The position numbers were made by a program, and so were the translations under genes. The notes beneath the pieces are model-generated. The model searched no databases, was not told the origin of the DNA, and saw nothing but the letters and a program-made list of their open reading frames with translations. Below, piece by piece: positions 11,254 through 23,659 of a stretch of 64,000 bases of DNA. Positions within the stretch are counted from its first letter, which is position 1. Each line of letters begins with the position of its first letter. Source of the DNA: Heliocidaris tuberculata (taxonomy: Eukaryota > Echinodermata > Echinoidea > Camarodonta > Echinometridae); the NCBI GenBank assembly GCA_025618425.1, contig CM046852.1, positions 5,019,816-5,083,815 of the forward strand. The letters are read 5' to 3'.

Positions 11254-11469
11254 AGGCCAGAATTCACAAAGGAGGTTTGGTTTAAACCATGGTCTAAACC
11301 CCCTTCTGGGTTTTTTAAGCGAACGTGCGCACGGAATCTGATCCAATCATATATGTTTGCTTTGAGCGCGCGCATGAGCAATGTGCGCTTATTTACGCTT
11401 ATTTTAGTACGCTTACGGATGTTTACACCTTACCCATATAGTTTAAACCTCCATTGTGAATTCGGGCCT
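11254..11469. mobile_element. MITE with AGGCCxGAATTCACAA inverted ends (left copy)
   Basis: The left end AGGCCAGAATTCACAAAGG and following AGGTTT are mirrored by AAACCTCCATTGTGAATTCGGGCCT at the right. The element is about 216 bases. An open frame across it is incidental. Confidence 0.75.
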
Positions 11470-12664
11470 AAGTAGTTCCGCCTGTAAGGAATAGTGATCA
11501 TAAAAAAATTAAGCATCCGAAAGAAGACTGGCATTTTTGCGATCTCCCGAAATAAATTCCATGTGCACCATCGAACTTTGCTGGCGTGTGAGAATGTTAG
11601 GCCTACAAACACGAATTCAATTCCAACAAGTCGGAGTATGACGCAATGCACGTGGAAACTGGCGACGCTATGTCTTTAATTTCATTTCAGGTCCATGCAT
11701 TATACCTAACTTTAAACCTAACGTAAAACCCAACTGCAAACCTAAACCTAACCCTGTAATCTTTGACGAAGTAAAGCTAGGAGCAATTGTCGCCAAAGCA
11801 TATAATTATGTCGGAGTACCTGTGATGGCCATTGTGTAGACACAGAAAACCCCAGTTTAAGCACCAGTTTGGATTTAGAACACCTTCATAATGTTAACTC
11901 GATGAAAACAACGTGTCCACATTGCGTAACAAGTGTGGCACTATGCAAACACATCAAAAACTAACGACTGTGCGCACCACAGCGTAACTACAGAGAGACT
12001 TTGAAGCATTTCCGTAGTGTTGTCTATACATGTATATGAAAACGCTAGGTCGAGCGAGTGTGACACAGTGTGGCACTATGCAAACGCAGAATGGCAGAGT
12101 GCACATACATAACAATGACCTCCGGGCGTACGTGGAAATACAGCAGTGGTGCTCACTTCTATGAAGTTGATAAACTCCTAAATAAGCATAGAGAAATATT
12201 TTATTTACTAGTGGACCCAGGATTTTATAGAATGCGCCATGCAGACTTGATTATCATGTGTATGCTTATTAGATTGGCCTGAAACAAAACAATCTGTTAT
12301 CAAAAGTATAATTCAATAGCCTGATTCTTAAAATTCTAAGTAAGGAAGGTACACGCAATTCCTCAACATTATTGTCAAAATGCTAAACAATTCATATTTG
12401 TATCAGGACACAAATGTACTGAGTTTCTTTTAGATTTCTCATTTTCACACTATACCCATATACACAGTGTCGATATTGAAGTAATATCAAATTGAGATCG
12501 AGAGTAAATAGCAGGCCTAAATCCCGATAGGCCGACAAATATTATCCTCTTATGACAGTGACAATTTGAAATCTACGGCAAATCTAATCTGCAAAATCGT
12601 CAAAATCAGCAAAGTTTAAAAGATGCCCATAACATTTTTATTAGTGCATTGTTTGTGCCGATCT
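11470..12664. other. Spacer between MITEs (left copy)
   Basis: No supportable gene. It contains a short CCTAA-rich patch near 11700-11755 (variants of CCTAAACCTAAC) and, at about 11820-12095, more of the CACAGTGTG-type degenerate repeat seen at 9990-10735. Confidence 0.5.
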
Positions 12665-12816
12665 GGGCCCCGTTTCATAAAACCTGTAACTAGTATAACA
12701 GCTGCCACATTTCTATGACAAATTTGCTCTCAGCCAATCAGATGCAATGATTTCCAATAGCTTATAACAGTTATTGCAAATTGTTATTGATAACAAGTTT
12801 TATGAAACAGGCCCTG
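12665..12816. mobile_element. MITE with GGGCCCCGTTTCATAAAAC ends (left copy)
   Basis: The left GGGCCCCGTTTCATAAAACC is mirrored by GTTTTATGAAACAGGCCC at the right. The interior contains TTGCTCTCAGCCAATCAGATGC, whose inverse occurs in the element at 14047-14190, so the two belong to related families. Confidence 0.75.
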
Positions 12817-12938
12817 GGCTAGAACATGAAGCTAAATGATATAGCCATTGTTCGTCTCAGCATCCATCACTAAAGAGTATTTGTTATTGATCGATGAAGT
12901 TGTCTGTCCGTAAAGTTCTTCTCAACATCCATCACTAT

Positions 12939-13370
12939 CTATAAAGTATTTGTTCTTGATCGATAAAGATGTCTGTCCGTAAAGTTCTTAATGGTCTGCC
13001 GGAGCTGTAACCTAGAAGTGATCTTCCGCACCTTCGCCCGCTTCTCCGCACGGTAGAACTCCCGGTAGAGATCGTGGAACGCATCAACGACAGGCACGTA
13101 TCCTTCGCTCGCGCTCATCTCGCAGTACGTGCACCCATAATCCTTTGCCAGTTGAGCGCCCTCTTGCTTTGTAATCTTGCGAAGGTGGCAAAGGTCAGCT
13201 TTGTTCCCGATGATCATGGTGGGTACTTTGTCAAGGTCACGACGGGATTTAAAGATGAACCGTTTCAGTTTATGGAGGTAGATAAAACTAGATCTGTCCG
13301 TGACCGAAAATACCAGCACGAAGGCATCTGTGCTACGTATCTGCTCGACTCGGGTCTGGCTCTCGAAGTC
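12939..13370 (-). CDS. Ras-like small GTPase (RERG/RASL-like), terminal exon (left copy)
   Basis: This terminal exon starts after ttttacAG (13372-13371) and ends at a TGA-class stop at 12939, giving 143 residues. It continues in phase 0 from the exon at 14663-14739, giving LDTAGEF-DFESQTRVEQIR. The G4 guanine motif NKADL and the G5-like SASEGY are clear, as is VLVFSVTDRSSF after switch II. The C-terminus (LYRSRTNTL) has no CAAX lipidation box, as in RERG/RASL-type members, so it is unlikely to be prenylated. The P-loop exon was not found in the window. These proteins are GTP-binding signalling switches; the exact subfamily is uncertain. The exon is identical at protein level to 62343-62774. 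Confidence 0.85.
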   Translation of the reverse strand, partial: DFESQTRVEQIRSTDAFVLVFSVTDRSSFIYLHKLKRFIFKSRRDLDKVPTMIIGNKADLCHLRKITKQEGAQLAKDYGCTYCEMSASEGYVPVVDAFHDLYREFYRAEKRAKVRKITSRLQLRQTIKNFTDRHLYRSRTNTL

Positions 13371-13745
13371 CTGTAAAAGGGGGTGGGCGAAAAAAATAGA
13401 AAGTAATTTATCATATGTTTATGTGACGTATTTTCATATAATTAAACATAATAATTACACATGCATAGAAAACTTACACAAAAGTCTATTTTTTTACCTT
13501 TCAGAGATAAGAATCAACTACATGTACATCAAAATTGTATTGTTTTATAGCTTGGGTTGACTCAGAGGAAGACAAGATGTCACATAGGTAAACATTCTGC
13601 CTTATACATTGTATTGTTCGACGTCCACGGTGTCGGCCCCATTTCCAAAAACAATATAATTAGGGAAAAGTTTAATCATGATTGCACATGCATCTTAATA
13701 CCTCTACAGCAGATAGGAAGATGATAACTTCCCAATGATGACGAC

Positions 13746-14015
13746 CAGGGGCGGCGCTACAGGGGGGGGGGCAGAGGGGGCGACCGCCCCCCCTATGATT
13801 TTTCAAGTAGTGAAAAAAGAAAAAAAAGAAGAAAAAAAAGAAGAAAAGGAGGAAGAAAAGGGAAGAAAAGGGAAGAAAGAAGAAAGAGGAGTATTAAAAA
13901 GAGAGGTCTTAAACATATAACTCTATATTACCCCTGTTATTTAATGGAGAAAAAATATGACGTCATCTTTAGGTCGTCTTGCCCCTCCTATCAAAATACC
14001 CTGGCGCCGCCCCTG
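13746..14015. mobile_element. hAT-type MITE with perfect 8-bp target duplication (left copy)
   Basis: The left end CAGGGGCGGCGCTACAGGG is mirrored by CCCTGGCGCCGCCCCTG on the right, a classic hAT terminal repeat. Both flanks carry the same 8 bases ATGACGAC (13738-13745 and 14016-14023), the size made by hAT transposases. The interior is a G run, an A/G-rich GAAGAAAA tract and no ORF. It lies in the Ras-like gene's intron. Confidence 0.92.
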
Positions 14016-14046
14016 ATGACGACTACTTTAAAGAGAAGGTTGAGCT

Positions 14047-14190
14047 CTGGTAGCATTTCATCAAGAGTTTTGTCAGTGATTTTTACTGACAACTGTTATA
14101 AGCTACTGAAATCCTTGCATCTGATTGGCTGAGAGCAAATTTGTCGGTAAAAATCACCGACAAAACGCTTCATGAAACGCTCCCCTGGTA
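14047..14190. mobile_element. MITE related to the GGGCCC family (left copy)
   Basis: AGCATTTCATCAAGAGTTTTGTC and TTTTTACTGAC at the left are mirrored by GTCGGTAAAAATC and GACAAAACGCTTCATGAAACGC at the right. The interior CATCTGATTGGCTGAGAGCA is the inverse of the interior of the element at 12665-12816. Confidence 0.65.
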
Positions 14191-14662
14191 GCCTAATGGT
14201 GAAACAAATTTGTAAGCTTTCTCATTTTGTTTTTATATGCCATTTTGGAGGGAACATGATAGTAAAAACGTCCCCTGAAAACGGGACTGCTCTTCAAAGT
14301 AATGCTATTATATTCGTAGAATGATGAGAAAAAGCTGAAGTGTTTGGACCAAACATTCATACCACATATGTGTGCAGTCTCATTTTTGGTGTGAACTGCA
14401 ATACAATCTTGCTTTTCAGCAAGATTGATTCATTTTTTTAACAGTTTGATGAATCCAAAACTTCACAGTATAGGCCTACACCAATAATTTACACTATCAA
14501 CCTTTCCCAATTGCTTTAAAGACAGTTCCTTTCCCAATGTAATCATGGTAATAGCATGGTCAGAACTCAATTTTATCTTTTTTATTACTTTAATTTTTGC
14601 CATTCTGATACGTGAGTGCCAAAATGGATGCAGTCAGTGGGAAGCTTTTCACAAGTACTTAC

Positions 14663-14739
14663 AAATTCCCCAGCCGTATCCAACACGTGAAGCGTTATAC
14701 TCTGGTCATCTATCCTCGTAGGCTGTGAGTAAACTGACT
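14663..14739 (-). CDS. Ras-like small GTPase, internal exon with switch II (DTAGEF)
   Basis: This 77-nt exon lies between an acceptor atatctgcAG (14741-14740) and a consensus donor GTAAGT (14662-14657). It encodes SVYSQPTRIDDQSITLHVLDTAGEF: the effector-loop region followed by the G3 motif DTAG. The usual Gln after DTAG, needed for normal GTP hydrolysis in Ras, is Glu here, which would suggest altered hydrolysis. The exon enters with 2 nt and exits in phase 0 into 12939-13370. The right copy of the duplication ends in the window before the equivalent exon. Confidence 0.8.
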
Positions 14740-15784
14740 CTGCAGATATGAAGGAAACACAAAAGAGAGATACAGTGCTTAAAATACGGGATATACGGTG
14801 GTGAAAAAAATGAATTTCTAAGCTCATTCTATAAACATTACAATTCACATGATGTTTGAGTTGACTATTATTTGCATTCACGTAATAATCTGCCATACTA
14901 TGAATCTATTCAAAGCTAGCAGCAGCAAATAACAAACAAAAACAAACAACAACAACAACAACAACAAAAAACACGCTTAAAATGCTAACCATATCAGGGG
15001 TGGGGTATGTTCTTTCAAGCCGCCGAAAATATGAAGCCGTAAAATAGAAACTGGAGATACATCAAAGAACATCAACTCTAAGATAGTGAGGTATCACACT
15101 CGTAGATTCATTCTGTCATTGCGTTATTAAATCACCACTATTACCAATTTAAATATTTTCATACAATTATCAACAATGTTATTCTATTTGGCTTTTCAGT
15201 TACTGACAAACAAATCAAAATGGGAAAAATCAATTTTAAGAAAAGATAAGTATTGGAAAGAATTATGATGTATGAAATTTCAATTTGAACTTAAAGGAGT
15301 AAGTGAAACATGAAACAAATATAATCAGAACAAATATTCTATTCATGATGGAAGAAAAATCAAGATAAGGTAGATATGTTCGGGAAATTCGATGTTTGAC
15401 AAATTTCTCATTTGTACGAATCATTTCACAAGTATATGAAGCTAAAGAGTTTATTTTTAAGAAAGAAAGAATGTATGGGAAAACATTTCGATGTGTGAAA
15501 TTTCCATTTGAACGCCGTTCCAAGTATGGGTAAGCATCTAAAGAGTGAATAATAGAAAGCAAGAACTATACATCTTTTCACAAGGTGTAGACTACTCATC
15601 GGGGTACTCAGTCTGGAGCTGTACAGATCGATAGATGGCGTACTTGGTTGAAATGTGCACAGTTTTTAAGTTAAAATCAATAATTCGGACGAATACTGCT
15701 ACTACCGGAGTGTCAGTGGTATAGGTACAGGGGCACATGGGGTACGCCCCCCCCCCCCCCCCCCTCGAATGGTGAGCAATCAAA

Positions 15785-15830
<46 letters not shown>

Positions 15831-16177
15831 AAAGGCGATGTAACATGAAAAGTCGATGAAAGGACCCTCTCCCACACCCTCCCCTAAATAATCGACGGTC
15901 TTCTTATTCCACATTTCATTCATCTTGTTGTACTGGTCCCCTCCCCCATGCTAGTGCAACCTACTTTTTTGGCCCAAGCTCCCTCACTGCATACAGTGGA
16001 AAGTTAATAGGATCTAGAGTAGATATGGGCATATCGGAATCCCCGTTCTGATTTAATGGAGTACCCATGGTGACTGAATACATGAATGGAATTGCATTTA
16101 GACGAATGGCAAATTAGGAAAGAGCATTTATGTTATAAGAGGTAAAGGGGAGAAACTTTCAAGTGACTCCTGCATTT
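14740..16177. other. Intron or intergenic stretch
   Basis: I looked for the P-loop exon of the Ras-like gene and did not find it. It holds a CAA tract (14936-14970), a C run (15749-15764) and an AG tract (15787-15830). Confidence 0.5.
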
Positions 16178-17470
<1,293 letters not shown>

Positions 17471-18084
17471 ATAGACCTATCACAACTGATATCATTATTT
17501 CCTCAAGAAAGCAGTATTAATTTTACATACGTCTTCCATTGATAAGTACAAAACATATTGTACGGTAATTCAAAAGAAAATTGGCTACATCATTTAAAAT
17601 AATGCTCTGAATTTTCCACCACCCATTCGCGATATTGTACAACCTCATGCAGTTGTCATGGCCATTGATTCCAATGACTGTTCATTAATGAGCTCATTAG
17701 AGAACTTTAACAGTGTCTCCCACACATGAGTGCTGCGTACACAAATAGATCATTATCCTACAGACTACCCTCATTATCTACATGAATAGTTGTATTTTGA
17801 AGAGAGTGAACCTTCAGCAGAAAATATATCAGCATTATGAAAAGAGCAGGTACTATAGAATATAAAACGAAAGTATTTTGCCCATGAATGAAAATAAAGA
17901 AGCCACAAAGGTGACTTTCGAAACAAAGGCCAATAAAACTTAAAATAAAGAAAGGCTAGGAAAAAGAAATCCAATAAGATGCATCAAAGATGCAAGGACG
18001 AAATTTTCATTTCCTGTGGTCAACGTGTGAAAAGAAGTTATCTCTGAATGTCACGTGAAGAAAAGGTGAGAATTAACCGATTTA

Positions 18085-18138
<54 letters not shown>

Positions 18139-18356
18139 AATAGCTCGTGTCAATATAATAAATCTTTGATTCATGCAACCGAAGTTTCAGATTTGATAAT
18201 CAAATTCCCAAAACAGTTTCGGGTATTTGGACGACGTTTCCAAGAATTTACATAAATCAACTTGCTATGCAACCAAACTATTCGCTTATTAGATTTTCAG
18301 AGTAAACAAACGTTGCTGTTTATGTCCACTGCAACGAAATGATATCGTTGTAAAAG
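17471..18356. other. Gene-poor stretch with a TA tract
   Basis: Nothing coding is supportable. A TA dinucleotide tract occupies about 18087-18134. Confidence 0.5.
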
Positions 18357-18512
18357 CAGAGTCACCTATACACAGAGTTCGGCCAACTCTGCTCCAGTAG
18401 GTAACATTATGGCTCATGTTGCTTTGTTAGGCAAGCATAGAACAAAGGAATGTACACCTTGTTGTGCCCAACTGGAACCGAGTTGGCCAAACTCTGTGTA
18501 TGGATGGCTCTG
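18357..18512. mobile_element. MITE with about 40-bp inverted ends
   Basis: The left end CAGAGTCACCTATACACAGAG followed by TTCGGCCAACTC is mirrored by GAGTTGGCC then AACTCTGTGTATGGATGGCTCTG on the right. The interior is about 75 bases with no ORF. Confidence 0.75.
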
Positions 18513-20433
18513 TCAGTAAGGGAATACAGCGCCCTCATAATTTCAGTTTCTATTTATCACCAAAGTATGCGCATGTTCGTGAGAAAGAGCGTGTGTGTGC
18601 ATTTCCAATTACAAGTCATCACATAGACTCATTAAATCAATTCTGAGTAAATAGGAGCTGACAGAGTAGAGTAGCGGAGTGGTATGATGGTAAACATCTT
18701 TGTATGATTGAGGACAAGGTACTTGTTCCTGGTAAACGTTCTCAAGAATGACGGGCAAGACGATTCGTGACAAATCATATGAATAACGGATGACGGGGGG
18801 GGGGGGGGGGGAATGAGGAACAGAGACTTAATATTTTTTACATAATTCCTGGCACTATGGCTTATTCTAACACATAGATATCAGCGATTATGGAAAATAG
18901 TTAATATTTCTGTTCATGAAGATAATAGGCATTCGCAATGTCGTTAAAATAGAAAAAAATGTAGGCCTGTTTAATGATTGACATTGTCCTAGTGACGAAT
19001 TATATTTTTATTTATAGCGGGTTTTATATCATTTGATTTAATCAACTTGCTGGACAGAGTCAAAGCATAGTAAATCATTAACCAAAATCAGTATATGCGG
19101 CTTTATGACCCTTTCTCAGAGCGAAAAAGCTTTCTTTTAAATCATGATAATTATGAAAAAAAATAGAAGTAGCCTAGTGACTGATGTATATTTTATCCTT
19201 CGAAAAAGCTTCATATAACAATGGACCGAATTCACATAACTGACAAAGTCTGTTTACCTTCACATAATTTTGTGATGATACTAGCAAAATTCTAATGAAG
19301 GGCTACTAGGCGTCGGTCTGATATTTTTATGTTTTCGATACAAGGCATCACATACGTCAATTAAAGAGATACATTCCAAATTATAATACGAGTCATGTTT
19401 GTTTTTGTTTTTGTTTTTGTTTTTATCATCAAAATTTAAGTCTATAACTAGTAGTGTAATAATTTCGGGCAACCAAGTATCATGAGTATTGTAAACATTC
19501 GGGGAAAATGTCTTTCTTTTGAGATAGTAAGCGAATCAGACAAACTAGAATTACTACGTGTTCGAAACATGCCACATCCTCGTCATGTCGTCTCCAAAAC
19601 GTGATACAACAATGGCATTCACTGGGACCTGACCAATCACAAAGCAGCATTATGCGCATGAATGATAACACATTTTCTTTTTCATTCCTGCAAAGTGTGA
19701 ATGGGTTTTCCACACTGTGTGCACGTAAGGTGAATCAAACATGCTACATCCATAAATCTAAAAACTTATTCGTTGATTAGAAATATTCGGAGTTACACAT
19801 TTTTAAAAAGTGTCGTCAAACTATTCGATAATGCATTTCTACAACATCACAAATTTTCACTCCAAATCGATTCTGACGAGGGTGGGGGGGGGGGGGGGGG
19901 ATGCGTGATGGATTGCGTACTCTTGTTTTTCTAACGTAGCATGTTTTCGGAATGTTGTCAGGATGCTTTTGTATTTACTCCTAAAAGGTTGAAAACAAAT
20001 GATAAGCTACAAGGAGGACTCTTCCCGCACTTGTCTACTCCTGACAGTGACCGATGCAGCGCAAGTCGGAAGCGCCAGTATCAAGTTTCAAGTGAAAAAT
20101 TGCTGGGGTAAAGTGGTTGCCGAGAGCCCTCATGAAACGACAGACATGAGAGAGTGAACTAGATCAAATGACACGGTTTCCTTAGCAAATCGATCACTGT
20201 CATCTTGGTAAGGTAAAAAATACAAGAAGGTAGGAGGAAAAGGACAGATATTTTTGCATTTTCCTAATAATTTGATTGTTTTCATGATCACTTAGATATT
20301 ATTGAAAGATTGTTTTTTAATTGAATGAAAAATAATAACTTAAAAAAAAGAGGAAATCTCCTAACGAGAAGAGAGTCTATGAGTTTTATGTCTTCAGTTT
20401 AAATTCCTGTTAGCCTGTTCATAATAACTGGAA
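18513..20433. other. Gene-poor stretch
   Basis: No supportable exon. G runs occur at about 18796-18811 and 19883-19900, and a TTTTTG tract (GTTTTT repeats) at about 19399-19424. Confidence 0.5.
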
Positions 20434-20520
20434 AATGTGTGTGTGTGTGTGCGTGTGTGGGTGTTTGTGTGTGTAAAGCGAGAGATAGATATTATCGGGA
20501 ATGGGGAAGAGGTGAAGAAG

Positions 20521-20582
<62 letters not shown>

Positions 20583-20620
20583 TATAAGGAAAGAGAGAGA
20601 GAAAGAAAGAAAGAAAGAAA
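20434..20620. repeat. Compound GT / TA / GAAA microsatellite
   Basis: A GT tract at about 20434-20475, a TA tract at about 20524-20580 and a short GAAA tract at about 20596-20620 lie close together. Confidence 0.9.
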
Positions 20621-20939
20621 TCATACAGTTCGTATACTCTAGACTCAATCGAGTCTACAAGGAAAATTTCCTTCTCCTATACCCATGATACCAGCAAAGA
20701 TGGTATGAAATCACGGGTACAACAGCAAGGAGGGTTTGGCCAGAAACGTTGCCTCTGTTCTGAAGTCGAGACATCAAATTAGCTTGACCGAGATCCCGTC
20801 CATTCGCTAGATAAACAAAGTAATATTCGCTTTCACTTTCGAAGCGATGAAAACCAATTGACTGTGTCACATTCTCGTAATTGGGCGTCTCAAGAAAAAT
20901 GCATGTTCCCCGCGACGTGGGATGTCGGGCATATGAGAT

Positions 20940-21070
20940 GGAGTGTAATTTGATGAGAATAGAAGAAGAGAGAGAGGGGGATAGAGAAAGAGAGATGGAG
21001 ACTGAGAGGAAGAAGGAGTGTAAGGAAAGAGGGAGAGAGAATGGAGAAGAAAGGGAAGGTAAACATCAGT
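20940..21070. repeat. GA-rich purine tract
   Basis: Plus-strand purine-rich low-complexity DNA (AGAGA and GGAAG variants). Open frames here are compositional artefacts. Confidence 0.8.
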
Positions 21071-21199
21071 AAGAATAGAGATAAAGATAAGTTGGTGAGA
21101 AAGAAAGCAAGCTTATTACATAGACCCCTCATTAATACATGGTTATTTAATGTTGTGAAGCGCATAGAGATTTTTTTTATTATGCGCCATGTAAAGATT

Positions 21200-21226
21200 A
21201 CATTATTAATATTAATATTATTATTA

Positions 21227-21301
<75 letters not shown>

Positions 21302-21391
21302 TTATTATTATTATTTATCATTATTATTATTATTATTATTATTATTTATCATTATTATGATTATTATGATTACTACCATTATTATTACTGA
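21200..21391. repeat. TTA trinucleotide microsatellite
   Basis: About 190 bases of ATT/TTA repeats with TTT, ATC and ATG interruptions. Confidence 0.95.
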
Positions 21392-21719
21392 GACGTTATT
21401 TCCCCCATTTCATTATCGTACTCAGCAACGTCAATGACGTCACCGACACTAACACAAAAGAGGCGCCAAAGTATGGCATAACACATAAAGGCCCCTGGTT
21501 AAAATCATATAAGTATTTTAGTTGATTATCTGACGATTGTGTAGACATGATAAAAGAAGGTTTTCCTAATCGTTCTTTTTGTCTTTTCTGCCGCGTCGCT
21601 TTTTGATGTTTTCACAACGCCTATTATAGATTATTGAGGATTCACGTTCTAATCGAGTGAATTAAAATGGATTATGCATGATGCTATTTGTGAAATCACT
21701 GTTCACATAATTCTAATTA

Positions 21720-22015
21720 GAGAGAAACAGAGAAAGAAAGAAGGAGAGGGAGGAGAGAGGGGGGGGGGCAGAAGAAGAAAGTTTGGGAAATGAAAGATAA
21801 TTATATAATTATAGATAAAGAGACAGAGAGAGACAGAAAGAGAAGGGGATGGAATTACCGAGGGAGAGAGAGGGGGACAGGAGAAGGAAACGTGGGAGAT
21901 AAAAAAACAAACAAAACAATTACGTGTAGATAGAGAGAGACGGGGCCGGGGTGGGTGAGAAAGAGGGGGAGAGAGTTAGCAGAAGGCAGCATGGGAATGA
22001 GAGATAATTACATGT

Positions 22016-22053
<38 letters not shown>

Positions 22054-22085
22054 GGGGTGAGAAAGAGATGGAGGAAGAGAGAGAT
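21720..22085. repeat. GA-rich purine tract with a 22019-22053 GA microsatellite
   Basis: Repeated AGAGAGA and GGGAGA blocks separated by copies of ATAATTA-C/T-A-TGTAGA, giving a loose tandem organisation of period about 100 bases. No gene. Confidence 0.75.
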
Positions 22086-22819
22086 TTTAAAGCAAAGCAT
22101 TTCTAAACCAGATCAACCAGAATGATTTTGACGAAATAACTGGTCATATCTTTCATCTCTCATTTTTCATTTCATAGTAGTGTATCAGGAGCTTCATGGC
22201 GACGTAGGAACATACCAGCACGTAATGAAACTCTCAAAAACATATTTGCTACCCACAAGTTTCAACATACGCCCGAAATTAAAACGATTTGACATGTTTC
22301 TCGTCAGAGAATCACGTACTACCACTGTTATGGAAGCAGGGTGGATGCCTGAGGCTACAACTCAAACCACGGTGTTAAAATCATAATCAGAAATGACATC
22401 GGTGCGGGATATATTTCAAACTTCTTGATGCAACACCACCAATATTTTGCCTTTGGGCAGGAAGGGTACACCGAAAAAAACAATTTCATGAGCAAAAACA
22501 GAAGTCAAGATAGGTAGAAAAAATAGATGCTCACTATACATGACTTGATATGAAATCTAACTCCAACTGGTAACCCATAAACAGAGATTTTGTGTCCAAA
22601 TCTCTTAATTTTCCCGTTTCGAAAATAAAGTGTGGTCTTCACAAATTCAGCCGATGGCAAGTGCGAAATATGTGGATGCGAGAATAAGAAGATGAAGTAA
22701 AGGAAAGAAAAGGAAGAAAAGGAAAACAATAAATCTGACAGATTATTGGAAATATTGAAGGTTATGGAAAATCATGATGAACGACCAGAAATTTAAACAC
22801 AAAGAATGAAAGAAAACGG

Positions 22820-23319
22820 NNNNNNNNNNNNNNNNNNNNNNNNNNNNNNNNNNNNNNNNNNNNNNNNNNNNNNNNNNNNNNNNNNNNNNNNNNNNNNNNN
22901 NNNNNNNNNNNNNNNNNNNNNNNNNNNNNNNNNNNNNNNNNNNNNNNNNNNNNNNNNNNNNNNNNNNNNNNNNNNNNNNNNNNNNNNNNNNNNNNNNNNN
23001 NNNNNNNNNNNNNNNNNNNNNNNNNNNNNNNNNNNNNNNNNNNNNNNNNNNNNNNNNNNNNNNNNNNNNNNNNNNNNNNNNNNNNNNNNNNNNNNNNNNN
23101 NNNNNNNNNNNNNNNNNNNNNNNNNNNNNNNNNNNNNNNNNNNNNNNNNNNNNNNNNNNNNNNNNNNNNNNNNNNNNNNNNNNNNNNNNNNNNNNNNNNN
23201 NNNNNNNNNNNNNNNNNNNNNNNNNNNNNNNNNNNNNNNNNNNNNNNNNNNNNNNNNNNNNNNNNNNNNNNNNNNNNNNNNNNNNNNNNNNNNNNNNNNN
23301 NNNNNNNNNNNNNNNNNNN
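22820..23319. other. Assembly gap of exactly 500 N
   Basis: A run of 500 N, a round number typical of a placeholder for a gap of unknown size. It truncates the TRIM coiled-coil exon to its right and joins two contigs whose order therefore rests on scaffolding. Confidence 0.98.
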
Positions 23320-23659
23320 TAAACAATGCAAGAGCGGACAGACTGTCCGTCTCAAGACGACCCAGTCTGTCATTAGCCACCAACGTCAATGAACTACAAA
23401 TACTCTTTATCTTCTGTCGGTCGCTTGATTTTAAGGCATCGAGATCCTCGTTGAAAGCGCGCTGCAGTGCATCGATCTTTTCAAGGAGACTTTGCTGATT
23501 TTCTTCTAGTCGCTTTGGCTGGTGCTGCAGGCCTCTTGGACACCTGTTCTAAGTTTCTGCATAGTCTTGAGTACTTCTTGGCGATATCCTTCCAAACTGA
23601 GAATATTCTTTTCCAGTTCTGATTTTTTAGGAGTACATCGTTTTAATGAGATCATTCAT
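23320..23659 (-). pseudogene. TRIM-like coiled-coil exon, frame-broken and cut by the gap
   Basis: On the minus strand, after an AG at 23661-23660, the sequence reads MNDLIKTMYS, then in another frame KKSELEKNILSLEGYRQEV, KTMQKLRTGVQEA, then in a third register LQHQPKRLEENQQSLLEKID and SSDRQKIKSICSSLT, running into the N gap. Together these form the coiled coil expected after the RING and B-boxes encoded at 25135-25743, in order and on the same strand. Two breaks are needed: near 23625 (next to a TAAAAAA run, with a TAA in the first frame) and near 23530 (GAGGCCTGCAG). They nearly cancel, so sequencing errors at a contig end are as likely as a true pseudogene. Confidence 0.65.

Larger units (their letters stand above)
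1..14570. repeat. Long near-identical direct duplication, left copy
   Basis: This segment is repeated almost base for base at 49405-63973 in the same orientation. By eye I find about a dozen substitutions (for example at the Ser-rich exon, where Leu becomes Phe), small indels near 2901 and 2915, and many length differences in G, A/T and GT runs. The copy is already under way at base 1, in the middle of the NACHT exon, so it probably starts further left. Similarity falls sharply at 14571. It may be a real recent tandem duplication or one locus assembled twice. Confidence 0.97.

Noticed and set aside
11700..11760. Interstitial telomere repeat (CCTAA-like words)
   Set aside because: Only scattered, irregular CCTAA variants; no run of TTAGGG.
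13074..13376. Plus-strand 100-codon frame over the Ras-like exon
   Set aside because: It is the antisense shadow of a conserved GTPase exon with G4 and G5 motifs on the minus strand.
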